DNA from: Deltaproteobacteria bacterium
GTDB lineage: Bacteria > Myxococcota_A > UBA9042 > PHBI01
DNA length: 64,000 nt
Direction of reading: 5' to 3'
NCBI GenBank assembly: GCA_020632715.1
Contig: JACKFA010000002.1
Coordinates: 186,001 to 250,000, forward strand
Both the position numbers and the translations under genes were made by a program. Position 1 is the stretch's first letter. Every line of letters starts with the position of its first letter. The notes beneath the pieces are model-generated. The model was not told where the DNA came from and ran no database searches. It worked only from the letters and a program-made list of their open reading frames with translations. Below, piece by piece: positions 9,839-19,134 of this stretch.

Positions 9839-10808
9839 GGAGGTCCATCCCACGGTAGAGGCTCGCGACCTGCTCGGCGTAGCCGTTGAAGAGGAGGGTC
9901 TCCCGGCGCCCGGACTCGCCGATGCGCTGCTCCGTCGCCTGCGACCAGCGCGGGTGCGCCACGTTCGGGTTCACGTTCGCGAAGAAGCCATACTCGTCGG
10001 GGGCTTGCAGGTTCCAGGTGGTCGGCGGCTCCTCGTCGGTGAGGGTGATCCGGACGAGCGACTTGATGGACTTGAACCCATATTTCCAGGGCACGACGAG
10101 GCGGATGGGCGCGCCGTCCTGGGGCGGCAGCGCGCGCCCGTAGAGGCCGCTCGCGAGGAGCGTCAGCGGGTGCATGGCCTCGTCGAGGCGGAGGCCCTCG
10201 ACATAGGGCCAGTCGAGGACGGCCGTCGACTGGTTGGGCATGCGCGTCGGGTCGAGGAGGGTCTGGAAGGCGACGTACTTCGCCGAGCCGAGCGGGCGGA
10301 CGGCGTTCAGGAGGACGGAGAGGGAGAAGCCGGCCCACGGGATGACCATCGACCAGGCCTCGACGCAGCGGAGGCGGTAGACGCGCTCCTCGGGCGGGGC
10401 GAGGGCGAGGAGGTCGGCGAGGTCGAAGGTCCTCGGCTTCTCGACGAGGCCGCCGACCTCGACCCTCCAGTCGGCGGTGGAGAAGCCGCGGGCGGCGCTC
10501 GCGACCTCGTCCTTGTCGGTCGAGAACTCGTAGAAGTTGTTGTAGTGCGTGATGTCCCGGAGCGAGGTGAGCGGCTCGTCGACGGTGTAGGCGGTGGGCG
10601 CGCCGGTGGCGGCGGGCTTCTCGAGGCCGGCGAGCTTCGGCTGCTCGGGGGTGGGCTCGTCGGTGGCGACGCCGTTCAGCGCGCGGTAGAGGAGCCCCGT
10701 GCCGACCGCGCCCGCGGCGACGAGCCCGCCGCGGAGGAAGCGGCGGCGGTTGAAGAAGACCTCGGGCGGCGTGATCTCGCGCTCGAGGTCGCGGTCCTGT
10801 CGCGTCAT
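9825..10808 (-). CDS. msrP: Protein-methionine-sulfoxide reductase, molybdenum subunit
   Basis: A 327-residue sulfite-oxidase-fold molybdoenzyme that repairs oxidised methionines in envelope proteins. A Tat motif (FFNRRRFLRGG, residues 18-28) and following hydrophobic stretch predict folded export to the periplasm. Cys148 in YRLRCVEAWSMVIPW is the expected molybdenum ligand, and VVPWKYGFKSIKSLVRI is characteristic of MsrP (YedY). The ATG is preceded by GAGGAG, 8 bases upstream. It is the first gene of an operon with the MsrQ-like fusion. The upstream 176-base gap holds a possible TAGGGT -10 box about 45 bases from the start. Confidence 0.93.
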   Translation of the reverse strand: MTRQDRDLEREITPPEVFFNRRRFLRGGLVAAGAVGTGLLYRALNGVATDEPTPEQPKLAGLEKPAATGAPTAYTVDEPLTSLRDITHYNNFYEFSTDKDEVASAARGFSTADWRVEVGGLVEKPRTFDLADLLALAPPEERVYRLRCVEAWSMVIPWAGFSLSVLLNAVRPLGSAKYVAFQTLLDPTRMPNQSTAVLDWPYVEGLRLDEAMHPLTLLASGLYGRALPPQDGAPIRLVVPWKYGFKSIKSLVRITLTDEEPPTTWNLQAPDEYGFFANVNPNVAHPRWSQATEQRIGESGRRETLLFNGYAEQVASLYRGMDLREHF

Positions 10809-10984
10809 GGGCGGTGCTCCTCGCGCCGTGGTGGCTCGGAGACCCTATGCCGGAGCGGCGCGAACGGACACGGCTGGGCGCGTCGGCCCGCGGCCGGCGC
10901 GTTGTGCAGTGCAACATGGAATCGGCCGCTGGCCGCGTGTGGCGCGGGCGTGGTCCCGTGTGCGATGCACCGTCCCGTCGCCGC

Positions 10985-11812
10985 TCAGGCCTCGAACTTC
11001 CCCGCCGGGACGCCGAGCAGCGCCGCGGCCGCCTTCCAGCGCTTGGCGTGGCTCCCGCGCGCGGCCTTCAGCTTCGCCTTCACGGCCGCCGGGTAGTCCG
11101 GGTTCGCGAGCCCCTTCTCGACGCCGGCCGCCGCGGTCTCGAGGCGCGCCTTCACGGCGTCGCCGACGCGCTGCGCGAGCGCCGCGTCGTGGGCGCCGAT
11201 CGCGCGGAGGACGAGCTCCGACACGGGCTCCCCGAGCCCGAGCACGCGGTCGACCAGCGGCGCCGCGTCGCCCGCGTTCGACAGCGCGTCCACGAGGCGC
11301 CCGATGGCCTTGGCGCGCCCCTTCCCGCCCACGATGATCGCGACGAGCGCCGTCTCCGGGAACCCGCGCGGCGCGTCGCCCACCTCGGCGAGCGCGGTGG
11401 AGAGCTCGCTCGGCGCGCCCCCCTTGCCGACCCCTGACGAGAGCAGGAGCAGCTCCGCGACGTCGGCGAGCATCCGGCGCCCCTTCTGGCGCGGCGAGGT
11501 CCGCGCGCCCAGCTCGCTCGCGTGGTCGGCGGCGAAGCCCGCCACGACGGGCCCCACGTCCCAGGGCGCCGAGCGCAGCGCGTCGAGCGCCGCGAACGCG
11601 ATGTCGTCGTCGCCGTCGAGGAGGAGCTCCGCGCAGGCGAGCGCGACGTCGTCACGCCAGGAGGGCTCGAGCTCGCCGAAGCGCAGCGCCCACGTGAACG
11701 GCATCGGATCGCGCGTGCCGTCGCGCGGCTCGACCCAGACGCCGGGCCAGGACGCGCGCAGGGCCTCTCTCAGCGCCGCGCGATCGTCGAGCTCGTGACC
11801 TTCGAAGTCCAT
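10985..11812 (-). CDS. Hypothetical helical protein, 275 aa
   Basis: Not recognised. The ATG at 11812 has a GAGGAG ribosome-binding site. The N-terminal part contains an acidic/aromatic stretch (ASWPGVWVEPRDG, PMPFTWALRFGELEPSW). From about residue 50 on it is rich in Ala/Leu and looks like stacked helices (HEAT-like in feel: DVALACAELLLDGDDDIAFAA). The C-terminus is Lys-rich (AVKAKLKAARGSHAKRWKAA). There is no signal peptide or membrane helix, so it is probably cytoplasmic. It lies 47 bases downstream of the PPDK-domain lipoprotein gene on the same strand. That suggests co-transcription but not a function. Confidence 0.65.
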   Translation of the reverse strand: MDFEGHELDDRAALREALRASWPGVWVEPRDGTRDPMPFTWALRFGELEPSWRDDVALACAELLLDGDDDIAFAALDALRSAPWDVGPVVAGFAADHASELGARTSPRQKGRRMLADVAELLLLSSGVGKGGAPSELSTALAEVGDAPRGFPETALVAIIVGGKGRAKAIGRLVDALSNAGDAAPLVDRVLGLGEPVSELVLRAIGAHDAALAQRVGDAVKARLETAAAGVEKGLANPDYPAAVKAKLKAARGSHAKRWKAAAALLGVPAGKFEA

Positions 11813-11859
11813 CGCTCCTCATCATCACTCGTGCTGCGGGCTCGCCGCCCGGCCCCCGC

Positions 11860-14800
11860 TCACAGCTCCGTCACCTTCCCAGTCGGCGAGATGAGCGTGA
11901 TGACAGGCTCGAGCCCGCCGAAGGTGACGTGCACCCAGCGGACGTCGGCCGCGTCGAGCTCCGCGAGGGTCTGGGCGTCCACGCCGGGCTCCCGGCGCGG
12001 CTCGAAGACGAAGTCCTCGCTGAAGTTGTGGTGCTGCGGGCGGTAGGTCTGCGACCAGTAGCCGTGGAGCACGATCGGCGCCGTCGTGAGCCCCGTGATG
12101 GTCGTCCCGATCCAGCGCGCGAGCGGCGCCGTGTACCCCGCCACCGCCCCGAAATCCGCCGACGGCCACGCGAAGTCCACCGCCACCGTCACCGCGCCCA
12201 CCGTCCCCTCGCGGTGGACCGGGATCTCCCCCGGCACCGTCCCCGTCTCCGGCGGGCACGGCCCGAGCCGCACGTAGTCCTCGCTCGTCGTCGTCCACCC
12301 CTCCCACGTCTGCTCCGGCTGCGGCGTCGCGTAGCTCGCCGTCAGCGTCGCGTAGAGGTCGTCGAGCCGCACGAGCGGGCTCCCCGACGGGCTCGCGAGC
12401 CGCACCACCTGCGTCGTCAGCGCGAGGTCCCGCGCCGCAGCACCGCTCCCCTCCTGCCAGCCGTCCGTCACGTCGTCGCCGCTCACCCGGTGCGTGTAGC
12501 CCGGCCACGCCGTCGGGTCGCCGCTCCGCGTCGTCGTCTCCCCGCTCGCGAGGTCCGGCAGGACCGCCTCCGCCTCGCTGAGCCAGGTCGCGTCAGGCCC
12601 CTCGGCGAGCCACGTGCCCTCCGCCGTGAGCGCGAGCCGCACCTTCAACCGGTGGTTCCCGAGCGCCGTCCCCGCCTCGCCCTGGAACGTGCACAGCGTG
12701 AGCGGCGCGTCCGTCGGCAGGAGGTACGTCCCGACGCTCGGCGTCCGGTCGGGCAGCGGCAGCGGCCGCACCTGCTTCACCACGAGGTCACCCGCCGGCG
12801 CGACCTTCTTGTACTCGAGATCGAGCACGAAGTTCGTGCTCGGCGGGAGCGGCGCGCCCCACGCCTCGCCGACCGCGTCGAGGAGGTCGCAGAGCGCGTC
12901 GTAGTCGTCCTGCCACACGAGGACGTGCTGCCCGAGCGGCAGGAGGCTCGACCCCTCCTGCGGATAGAAGTAGCGGCCGAAGCTGTAGTTGTCGCCCGTG
13001 ACGACCTCGGGGCGCGCGCTCCCGTCCGGGTTCGTCACGCTCACCGCGCCGACCTGCGAGACCAGGTCGTAGTGCGAGGAGTAGCCGCGCTCGGTGAAGG
13101 TCGCGACGCCGTTCGCGAGCTCGATGTCGTCCGGGAAGCTCGGGTGCACGAGGAGCGCCATCCCGACCCGGCTCTCGGCGATCCCGTAGCGCAGCCGCTC
13201 GAGCACCGCGTTCAGGTTGTAGAAGCTCGCGTAGACCTTCTGGATCGCGCGGAAGACGCCGCGCTCCTTCGACTCCGTCGCGTCGCAGCGGCTCGGGCCG
13301 GTCGCGTCGGCGTCGGTGTCGTCGGCGAGGCAGCCGCTGTAGCTGTCGTAGAGGCCCGCACCCACGAACTGCTCGGTGTCTTCGAGGTTCGTGGAGCTCC
13401 GGAAGCGGATCTTCGCGGTCGGCTCGAAGCCGGCGCCCTCGAGCGCCGCGAGGACCGCGGACTGCTCGGTGGCGCCGAACGTGACGTCGTCCGTGATGAG
13501 CGCCTTGATGGCCGTCAGATCCGCGTCGAGCGCGGCGATGTCCGGCGGCCACGCGTACCCCGCGAGGCGCGCGGCGATCGCCGCCCGCAGCGTCCCGCCG
13601 CTCGCGACCGGGCGGTCGAGGAACGCGTCCCAGAGGTCGAACGACAACGCGATGGCCGGGCTCGGCGAGTTGTCGGGGAGCGTCCGCCGGAGGAGCCCGA
13701 AGTGCGACGCCTTCCCGCCGTAGCGGGCGACGTCCGCCGCCGTGAGCGTCGCGGCGTCGGTCGAGAGCGCGCCGGCGGCGGCCTTGTCGGCGATGTCGAG
13801 GGTCGGCGGGTCGTGGAGGCGGAGGAGCGCCGCGAGGTCGCCCGCGTCGAGGCGCCCCTCGACGTCGGTGAGGTCCACGTCGCACGCGCCGAAGCCGCCC
13901 ACGCTCCCTGCGAACCCGCGCAGCGCCACGAGGCGCCCGGTCAGCGCGAGCGCCGCGTCGCGCTCGGCGGCGTCCGTCAGGTGCACGAAGGGGATGCCGA
14001 GCGTGTGCGCGAGGATCGCCACGTGGGAGCTCGGCGAGGACGGCGTCAGCGACACGATCCCCGCCACGTGCGGCACCTCGGCCGGGACCCCGTCGGTGAG
14101 CAGGATGTCCGTCGGCAGGAGATCGCCGGCCGTCCAGGCGGCCGCGATGTCGCCGCCCGCGACGTGGACGAGGCGGCCGATCGCCCACCCGTCGGCGTAG
14201 CAGAGGTCGCCGCCGGCCCAGCGCGCCGCGGTGTCGACGCGGATCCCGAGCGCCGCGTAGTCGTCGGCGAGGGCCTCCACGGAGGCCGCCTGCTCGTAGG
14301 TCGGGAAGTAGAAGAGCTCGGGCTCGGCGGCGTCCTGCGCCGGGACGATCGCGGCGCGCACGAGGTCCATGACCGCGTCGACGACGCGCGGGTCGTACGG
14401 GTCGCTGCCGACGAGCTGCACGGCGGCCTCGTCGCGGCCGGCCACGCGCGGCGCGTAGAGGACGGCGCCGAGGATGGCGCGCTTCCCGTCGTTCGGGAGG
14501 GTGACGGCGTCGAAGGCGCTGGGCGTCAGGCCCTCGAAGGCCGGGATGCGCTCGGACGCGAAGGCGTAGTGCAGCACGTAGGTCTTGCTGTCCTGGAAGA
14601 TCACGCGCGTCGGGTCGCCCGTCGCGACGAGGAACTTCACCCAGCGCGGGCCGGAGAGCTCGCCGTCCGGCGGGACCGCGAAGAACGGGTCCGTCGGGTA
14701 GGCGACGGTCGTCTTCCAGCTCGCGTGCGCCGGGATCGCGAGGGTCTCGGCCGGCCACGGCCAGCTCCACGGTCCGCCCGTGTCCGCCGTGTCCCGGGTG

Positions 14801-15039
14801 TCGGCCGCGTCCGCCGTGTCGGCCGTGTCCGAGCCGTCGCTCGCGTCGGCGGTGTCGACGTCGTCGCCGCCCGTATCCCCGGCCGTGTCGCCGCCGCCCG
14901 TGTCGCCGGGGGCGACGGTGTCCGTGACGTCGGCGGTGTCGCTGCCGCCGCCGCCGCCGTCGTCCGGGCAGGCGGCGAGCGTGAGGGCCAGGATGGCCGG
15001 GACGGCGAGGGCGATGGGCGTTCGGCGGGCGGTGCTCAT
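11860..15039 (-). CDS. Secreted lipoprotein with PEP synthase/PPDK-type ATP-grasp-like domain
   Basis: 1,059 residues. The N-terminal signal ends in the lipobox LTLAAC (Cys24), followed by a roughly 70-residue Asp/Thr/Gly-rich tether of the kind seen on myxobacterial surface proteins. The middle holds a pyruvate phosphate dikinase N-terminal-like region: GGKASHFGLLRR, then KIRFRSSTNLEDTEQFVGAG around residue 530-550, then LVWQDDYDALCDLLDAVG. A mobile His-like domain may lie earlier (SSPSSHVAILAHTLGIPFVH), as in PEP-utilising enzymes. The C-terminal roughly 250 residues are beta-rich and unrecognised. These domains normally act on ATP in the cytoplasm, so an exported copy is odd and may bind ligand without catalysis. 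A TTGCTT-N17-TACCCC promoter ends 6 bases before the ATG. Confidence 0.75.
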   Translation of the reverse strand: MSTARRTPIALAVPAILALTLAACPDDGGGGGSDTADVTDTVAPGDTGGGDTAGDTGGDDVDTADASDGSDTADTADAADTRDTADTGGPWSWPWPAETLAIPAHASWKTTVAYPTDPFFAVPPDGELSGPRWVKFLVATGDPTRVIFQDSKTYVLHYAFASERIPAFEGLTPSAFDAVTLPNDGKRAILGAVLYAPRVAGRDEAAVQLVGSDPYDPRVVDAVMDLVRAAIVPAQDAAEPELFYFPTYEQAASVEALADDYAALGIRVDTAARWAGGDLCYADGWAIGRLVHVAGGDIAAAWTAGDLLPTDILLTDGVPAEVPHVAGIVSLTPSSPSSHVAILAHTLGIPFVHLTDAAERDAALALTGRLVALRGFAGSVGGFGACDVDLTDVEGRLDAGDLAALLRLHDPPTLDIADKAAAGALSTDAATLTAADVARYGGKASHFGLLRRTLPDNSPSPAIALSFDLWDAFLDRPVASGGTLRAAIAARLAGYAWPPDIAALDADLTAIKALITDDVTFGATEQSAVLAALEGAGFEPTAKIRFRSSTNLEDTEQFVGAGLYDSYSGCLADDTDADATGPSRCDATESKERGVFRAIQKVYASFYNLNAVLERLRYGIAESRVGMALLVHPSFPDDIELANGVATFTERGYSSHYDLVSQVGAVSVTNPDGSARPEVVTGDNYSFGRYFYPQEGSSLLPLGQHVLVWQDDYDALCDLLDAVGEAWGAPLPPSTNFVLDLEYKKVAPAGDLVVKQVRPLPLPDRTPSVGTYLLPTDAPLTLCTFQGEAGTALGNHRLKVRLALTAEGTWLAEGPDATWLSEAEAVLPDLASGETTTRSGDPTAWPGYTHRVSGDDVTDGWQEGSGAAARDLALTTQVVRLASPSGSPLVRLDDLYATLTASYATPQPEQTWEGWTTTSEDYVRLGPCPPETGTVPGEIPVHREGTVGAVTVAVDFAWPSADFGAVAGYTAPLARWIGTTITGLTTAPIVLHGYWSQTYRPQHHNFSEDFVFEPRREPGVDAQTLAELDAADVRWVHVTFGGLEPVITLISPTGKVTEL

Positions 15040-15045
15040 GTCCCC

Positions 15046-15074
15046 GGGGTAGCGTCGCCGCCGGCTCGAAGCAA
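15046..15074 (-). promoter_or_regulatory. Predicted promoter, TTGCTT-N17-TACCCC (minus strand)
   Basis: -35 TTGCTT (complement of 15069-15074) and -10 TACCCC (complement of 15046-15051) with a 17-base spacer, ending 6 bases before the ATG of the lipoprotein gene. The -10 is imperfect. Confidence 0.35.
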
Positions 15075-15094
15075 GCTCCCGAATCCCGAATCCC

Positions 15095-15694
15095 TCAATA
15101 GAAGTCGAGGCCCACGGTGAGCGCGAGGCTGTGGACGCGCGAGTCGCCCTCCGCCCAGAAGCCCGTCCCGTAGCGGAAGGCGAGCGAGAGGCCGAAGTAC
15201 TCGGTCGCGAGGGGCTCCCAGCCGACGGCGGCGTGGAAGGCCATGACCCACTGCGACTGGTCGTCCTCGAGCCGCGCCGTGCCGTCGTACTCGTGGCCGG
15301 TGCGGCCCGCGCCGAGACCGCCGGCGAGCCACAGGTGGTCGATGGGCCAGAAGCGCATCGTCAGCGTCATGATGCCCTGGCTGATGGTGAAGTCGGCGTC
15401 GTTCCGGAACATCCACCAGATGTCGAGGAGGGCGGCGAGCTTCGGGCCGAGCATGGCGCCCGCGTGCAGATCGAACGAGCCGCTCGAGAGGAACGAGCCG
15501 CAGCCGGTGCCGGAGCAGATGAGGCCCCCCGTGCCGACCTCCACGCCGAGCAGGATCCCCTCGCGCTCGACGTACTCGAGCGACTCCTGCGTGCCGCCCT
15601 CCGACGCGCGCGCCGCCGGCGGCGCGAGCCCGCCGAGCGCGAGCGCCGCGAGCGCGACTCGGACCTGCCCGACCCGCCCCACGGCCCGCCTCAC
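15095..15694 (-). CDS. Small outer-membrane beta-barrel-like protein
   Basis: 199 residues with a signal peptide (cleavage near PAARA-SEGG). The mature part alternates polar and hydrophobic residues in strands ending in Tyr/Phe/Trp (LWLAGGLGAGRTGHEY, WVMAFHAAVGWEPLATEYFG, LSLAFRYGTGFWAEG). The last residue is aromatic (LTVGLDFY), the usual barrel-assembly signal. Length and pattern fit an eight-stranded barrel. The GTG start overlaps the stop codon of the caspase gene (GTGA), so the two are translationally coupled. The function is unknown; a role as pore or anchor for the secreted caspase is speculation. Confidence 0.7.
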   Translation of the reverse strand: MRRAVGRVGQVRVALAALALGGLAPPAARASEGGTQESLEYVEREGILLGVEVGTGGLICSGTGCGSFLSSGSFDLHAGAMLGPKLAALLDIWWMFRNDADFTISQGIMTLTMRFWPIDHLWLAGGLGAGRTGHEYDGTARLEDDQSQWVMAFHAAVGWEPLATEYFGLSLAFRYGTGFWAEGDSRVHSLALTVGLDFY

Positions 15695-17040
15695 TTCGTC
15701 CTCAGGCGCGCAGCCGGCACGCACTCGTCCCACTCGGGGCCCCACCCGACGTAGTGCACACAGGTGAGCTCGCCCTTCTTGCCGGTGACGTCCGCGACGT
15801 ACCAGGCGCCCTGCCACTCGACGCGCACCTGCCCCGCCGCGAGCGCGGGGCCGGCGGGCTCGGCGCCGGCCGGGCGGTCCGCGTGCGCGCCGACGATGCG
15901 GTCCGGGCCGACCCACTCGTCCCAGCTCGCGTCCCAGCCGGGGTAGGTCACGAGGTGGAGCCAGCCGTCGACCTTCTTCACGACGGCGAGGTAGGGCTGC
16001 CGCTCGTAGAGCACGTCGATCTTCGCGCCGACGGGCCAGGTCTTGCCGCTGAGCGGGCGCACGGCGCTCGCCGGCACCGTGACGCGCTCCTCGTCGGCGT
16101 AGTGGTAGAGGCTGACGACGAGGTCCGCGCCCTTGCCGCCGAGGATCCGCCCGACCTCGGTCTTGCCGCCGCGCTCGAGGGCAACCCACTCGCCGCGGCG
16201 CCCCTGTCCGGGCTCGAGCGCCGGGTCGTCGTGGCGGGTCGTCGCGAGGACGAGCCCGTCGCCGACGCCGTGCGGGGCGTAGCCGACGCGCTGCTGCTCG
16301 CGGTACATGAGGGCGTCGCCGGCCTCGGCGTGGACCTCGCCGAGGGTGATGCTGCCGTCGCCGTCGACGTCGCAGGTGGCCTTGCCGCCGAGGCAGTCGA
16401 TGAGCGTCTGCGTGAAGGTCCAGTTGCCGGTCGAGACCTTCGACGCCTCGGCGGAGGTGAGGGCGACGGCGTCGATGCCGGCCTTCGAGAGCGCGGCGGC
16501 GACGGCGCCGAGGCCGCCCGAGTGGCAGCAGTCCGCGAGGAGCACGACGCGGCGCCCCTTGAAGGCCCTGCCCTTCGTGAAGAGGGCGGGCAGCTCGTCG
16601 AGGTGGAGGCCGCTCTTCTTGCCGGCGCGGGCGTCGCTGCTCGCGAAGATGATCCGGCCGCCCTTGTGGAGGATGCCGTGGCCGTCGAAGTAGAAGACGA
16701 GCGTGTCCTCGGGGCCCGCCTGGGCGATGGCGCGGACGAGGGCGGCCTTGATGGCGTCGGAGGTGGCGTCGGCGTCGAGGAGGAGGGTGCGGCGCTCCTT
16801 CGGGACGCCGAGGGTGCCGAGGAGGGCGTCGAGCTCGACGTCCTTGCGGTGGTGGTCCGAGAAGGCGGGGAGGCCGGGCTCGTCCCACTTGAGCACGCCC
16901 GCGATGACCGCGATCGTGTGGGCGGGCTCGAGGCGCCCGGCGTCGGCGGCGCGCGGCGGCTTCGCGTGGGCGACCGGGGCCGCGGCGACGGCGAGGCTCA
17001 GGGCGGCGAGGGCGGCGAGGGCGTAGCGGGCGACGCGCAT
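15691..17040 (-). CDS. Secreted caspase-family (C14) protein with EF-hand and two Tudor-like repeats
   Basis: 449 residues. Signal peptide 1-26 (ending PVAHA). A caspase-fold domain spans about 40-260: His121 in FYFDGHGI and Cys172 in LLADCCHSGG form the catalytic dyad. An EF-hand-like calcium loop DVDGDGSITLGE (224-235) lies in the same domain. The C-terminus carries two copies of a short beta domain ending YPGWDASWDEWV and YVGWGPEWDECV, like Tudor-knot/chromo-barrel repeats. The ATG is preceded by GGAGG and gives a clean signal peptide; the upstream in-frame ATG does not. It is coupled to the barrel gene downstream. A periplasmic or secreted, possibly calcium-dependent, protease is inferred. 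The substrate is unknown. Confidence 0.82.
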   Translation of the reverse strand: MRVARYALAALAALSLAVAAAPVAHAKPPRAADAGRLEPAHTIAVIAGVLKWDEPGLPAFSDHHRKDVELDALLGTLGVPKERRTLLLDADATSDAIKAALVRAIAQAGPEDTLVFYFDGHGILHKGGRIIFASSDARAGKKSGLHLDELPALFTKGRAFKGRRVVLLADCCHSGGLGAVAAALSKAGIDAVALTSAEASKVSTGNWTFTQTLIDCLGGKATCDVDGDGSITLGEVHAEAGDALMYREQQRVGYAPHGVGDGLVLATTRHDDPALEPGQGRRGEWVALERGGKTEVGRILGGKGADLVVSLYHYADEERVTVPASAVRPLSGKTWPVGAKIDVLYERQPYLAVVKKVDGWLHLVTYPGWDASWDEWVGPDRIVGAHADRPAGAEPAGPALAAGQVRVEWQGAWYVADVTGKKGELTCVHYVGWGPEWDECVPAARLRTK

Positions 17041-17192
17041 GGGGCCTCCGATCGGCGGGCGGGATCCGGATCCCTCCGCTAACACAGGCGGCGGCGGAGC
17101 GCACTCCACGGGCGCGGCGAGCCTCGGTGATTGCTCTCGGGGCCCGAGATGCGCTACGTCCCCTCAGCTCATCGGTCAGCCCCCGAGGTGAC

Positions 17193-18284
<1,092 letters not shown>

Positions 18285-18286
18285 CG

Positions 18287-18652
18287 ATGCCCAGGCTCAT
18301 CGAGGGGGCGACCCGCGTCGAGGCCGCCGGGAACAAGCCGAAGCTCATCGACGAGTACGTCGGGCGCGTGAACACCGGGGACGCCGCGGTGTCGGTGGCC
18401 CACATGCGCTCGCCGGGCGGCTGGGTGGAGCCCGGGCAGCGGCCCGAGTTCCGCGAGGTGACGGTGGTGCTGCGCGGCGCGCTCGACGTCGAGCACGAGG
18501 GCGGGCGGATGACGGTCGCGGCGGGGCAGGCGGTCGTCTGCGAGCCGGGCGAGTGGGTGCGCTACAGCACGCCGGGCGACGACGGCGCCGAGTACATCGC
18601 GGTGTGCCTGCCGGCGTTCGCGCCGGGCACCGTGCATCGGGACGAGGGGTGA
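18287..18652 (+). CDS. Cupin-domain protein inserted between phoH and ybeY
   Basis: 121 residues forming a single small beta-barrel cupin. The second cupin motif is visible as G-x5-P-x-G-x-W (GQAVVCEPGEWVRYSTPG). The first is degenerate (EFREVTVVLRGALDVEHEGG, with no clear HxH), so metal binding is doubtful. The ATG is preceded by a strong GGACGGAGGG site. It is 2 bases after phoH and 2 bases before ybeY. A sugar-, metal- or small-molecule-sensing role in RNA maturation is only suggested by this position. Confidence 0.75.
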   Translation: MPRLIEGATRVEAAGNKPKLIDEYVGRVNTGDAAVSVAHMRSPGGWVEPGQRPEFREVTVVLRGALDVEHEGGRMTVAAGQAVVCEPGEWVRYSTPGDDGAEYIAVCLPAFAPGTVHRDEG

Positions 18653-18654
18653 GC

Positions 18655-19134
18655 ATGGAGCGCGTGGACGTCATCCTCGAGGGGGCGGCGGAGGCGCACG
18701 AGGCGCTCGGGGAGCGGCTCGCGGCGGTGGCCGAGGCGCTGCTCGTCGCCGAGGGGCTCGAGGACCGGGAGCTCTCGCTCGTGCTCACGGACGACGAGAA
18801 CATCCGCGAGCTGAACTCGGAGTGGCGCGGCGAGGACAAGCCGACCGACGTGCTCTCGTTCCCGATGGACGAGGGCGAGGAGGTGGTCGGCCCCGAGGAG
18901 GGGCTCGCGCCGCTCGGCGACATCGTGATCAGCGTCGAGACCGCGGCCATCGAGGCCGGGAAGACCGAGCTCGACCTCGACGGGATGGCGGTGTTCCTGC
19001 TCGTGCACGGCTTCTGCCACCTGCTCGGGCACGACCACGGCGAGCCCGAGGAGGCCGCGGCGATGCGCGAGGCCGAGGACCGGCTGCTCGCGGCGGTCGC
19101 GCCGGGGCTGAAGCGGCCGCCGACGCCCTACTGA
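18655..19134 (+). CDS. ybeY: Endoribonuclease YbeY (rRNA maturation factor)
   Basis: 159 residues, standard length. The UPF0054 zinc motif HGFCHLLGHDH has His118, His122 and His128. The upstream TDVLSFPMDEGE and LGDIVIS signatures are also present. YbeY is a metalloenzyme involved in 16S rRNA 3' end processing and ribosome quality control, and partners with PhoH/YbeZ, encoded two genes upstream. The stop codon TGA abuts the stop codon of the convergent giant gene (TGATCA at 19132-19137), so there is no intergenic DNA between them. Confidence 0.95.
   Translation: MERVDVILEGAAEAHEALGERLAAVAEALLVAEGLEDRELSLVLTDDENIRELNSEWRGEDKPTDVLSFPMDEGEEVVGPEEGLAPLGDIVISVETAAIEAGKTELDLDGMAVFLLVHGFCHLLGHDHGEPEEAAAMREAEDRLLAAVAPGLKRPPTPY

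Noticed and set aside
11929..15120. A 1,063-codon plus-strand frame opposite the PPDK-domain lipoprotein
   Set aside because: Shadow frame: Arg/Val/Glu-rich and no motif, while the minus strand has a lipobox and a clear domain signature.
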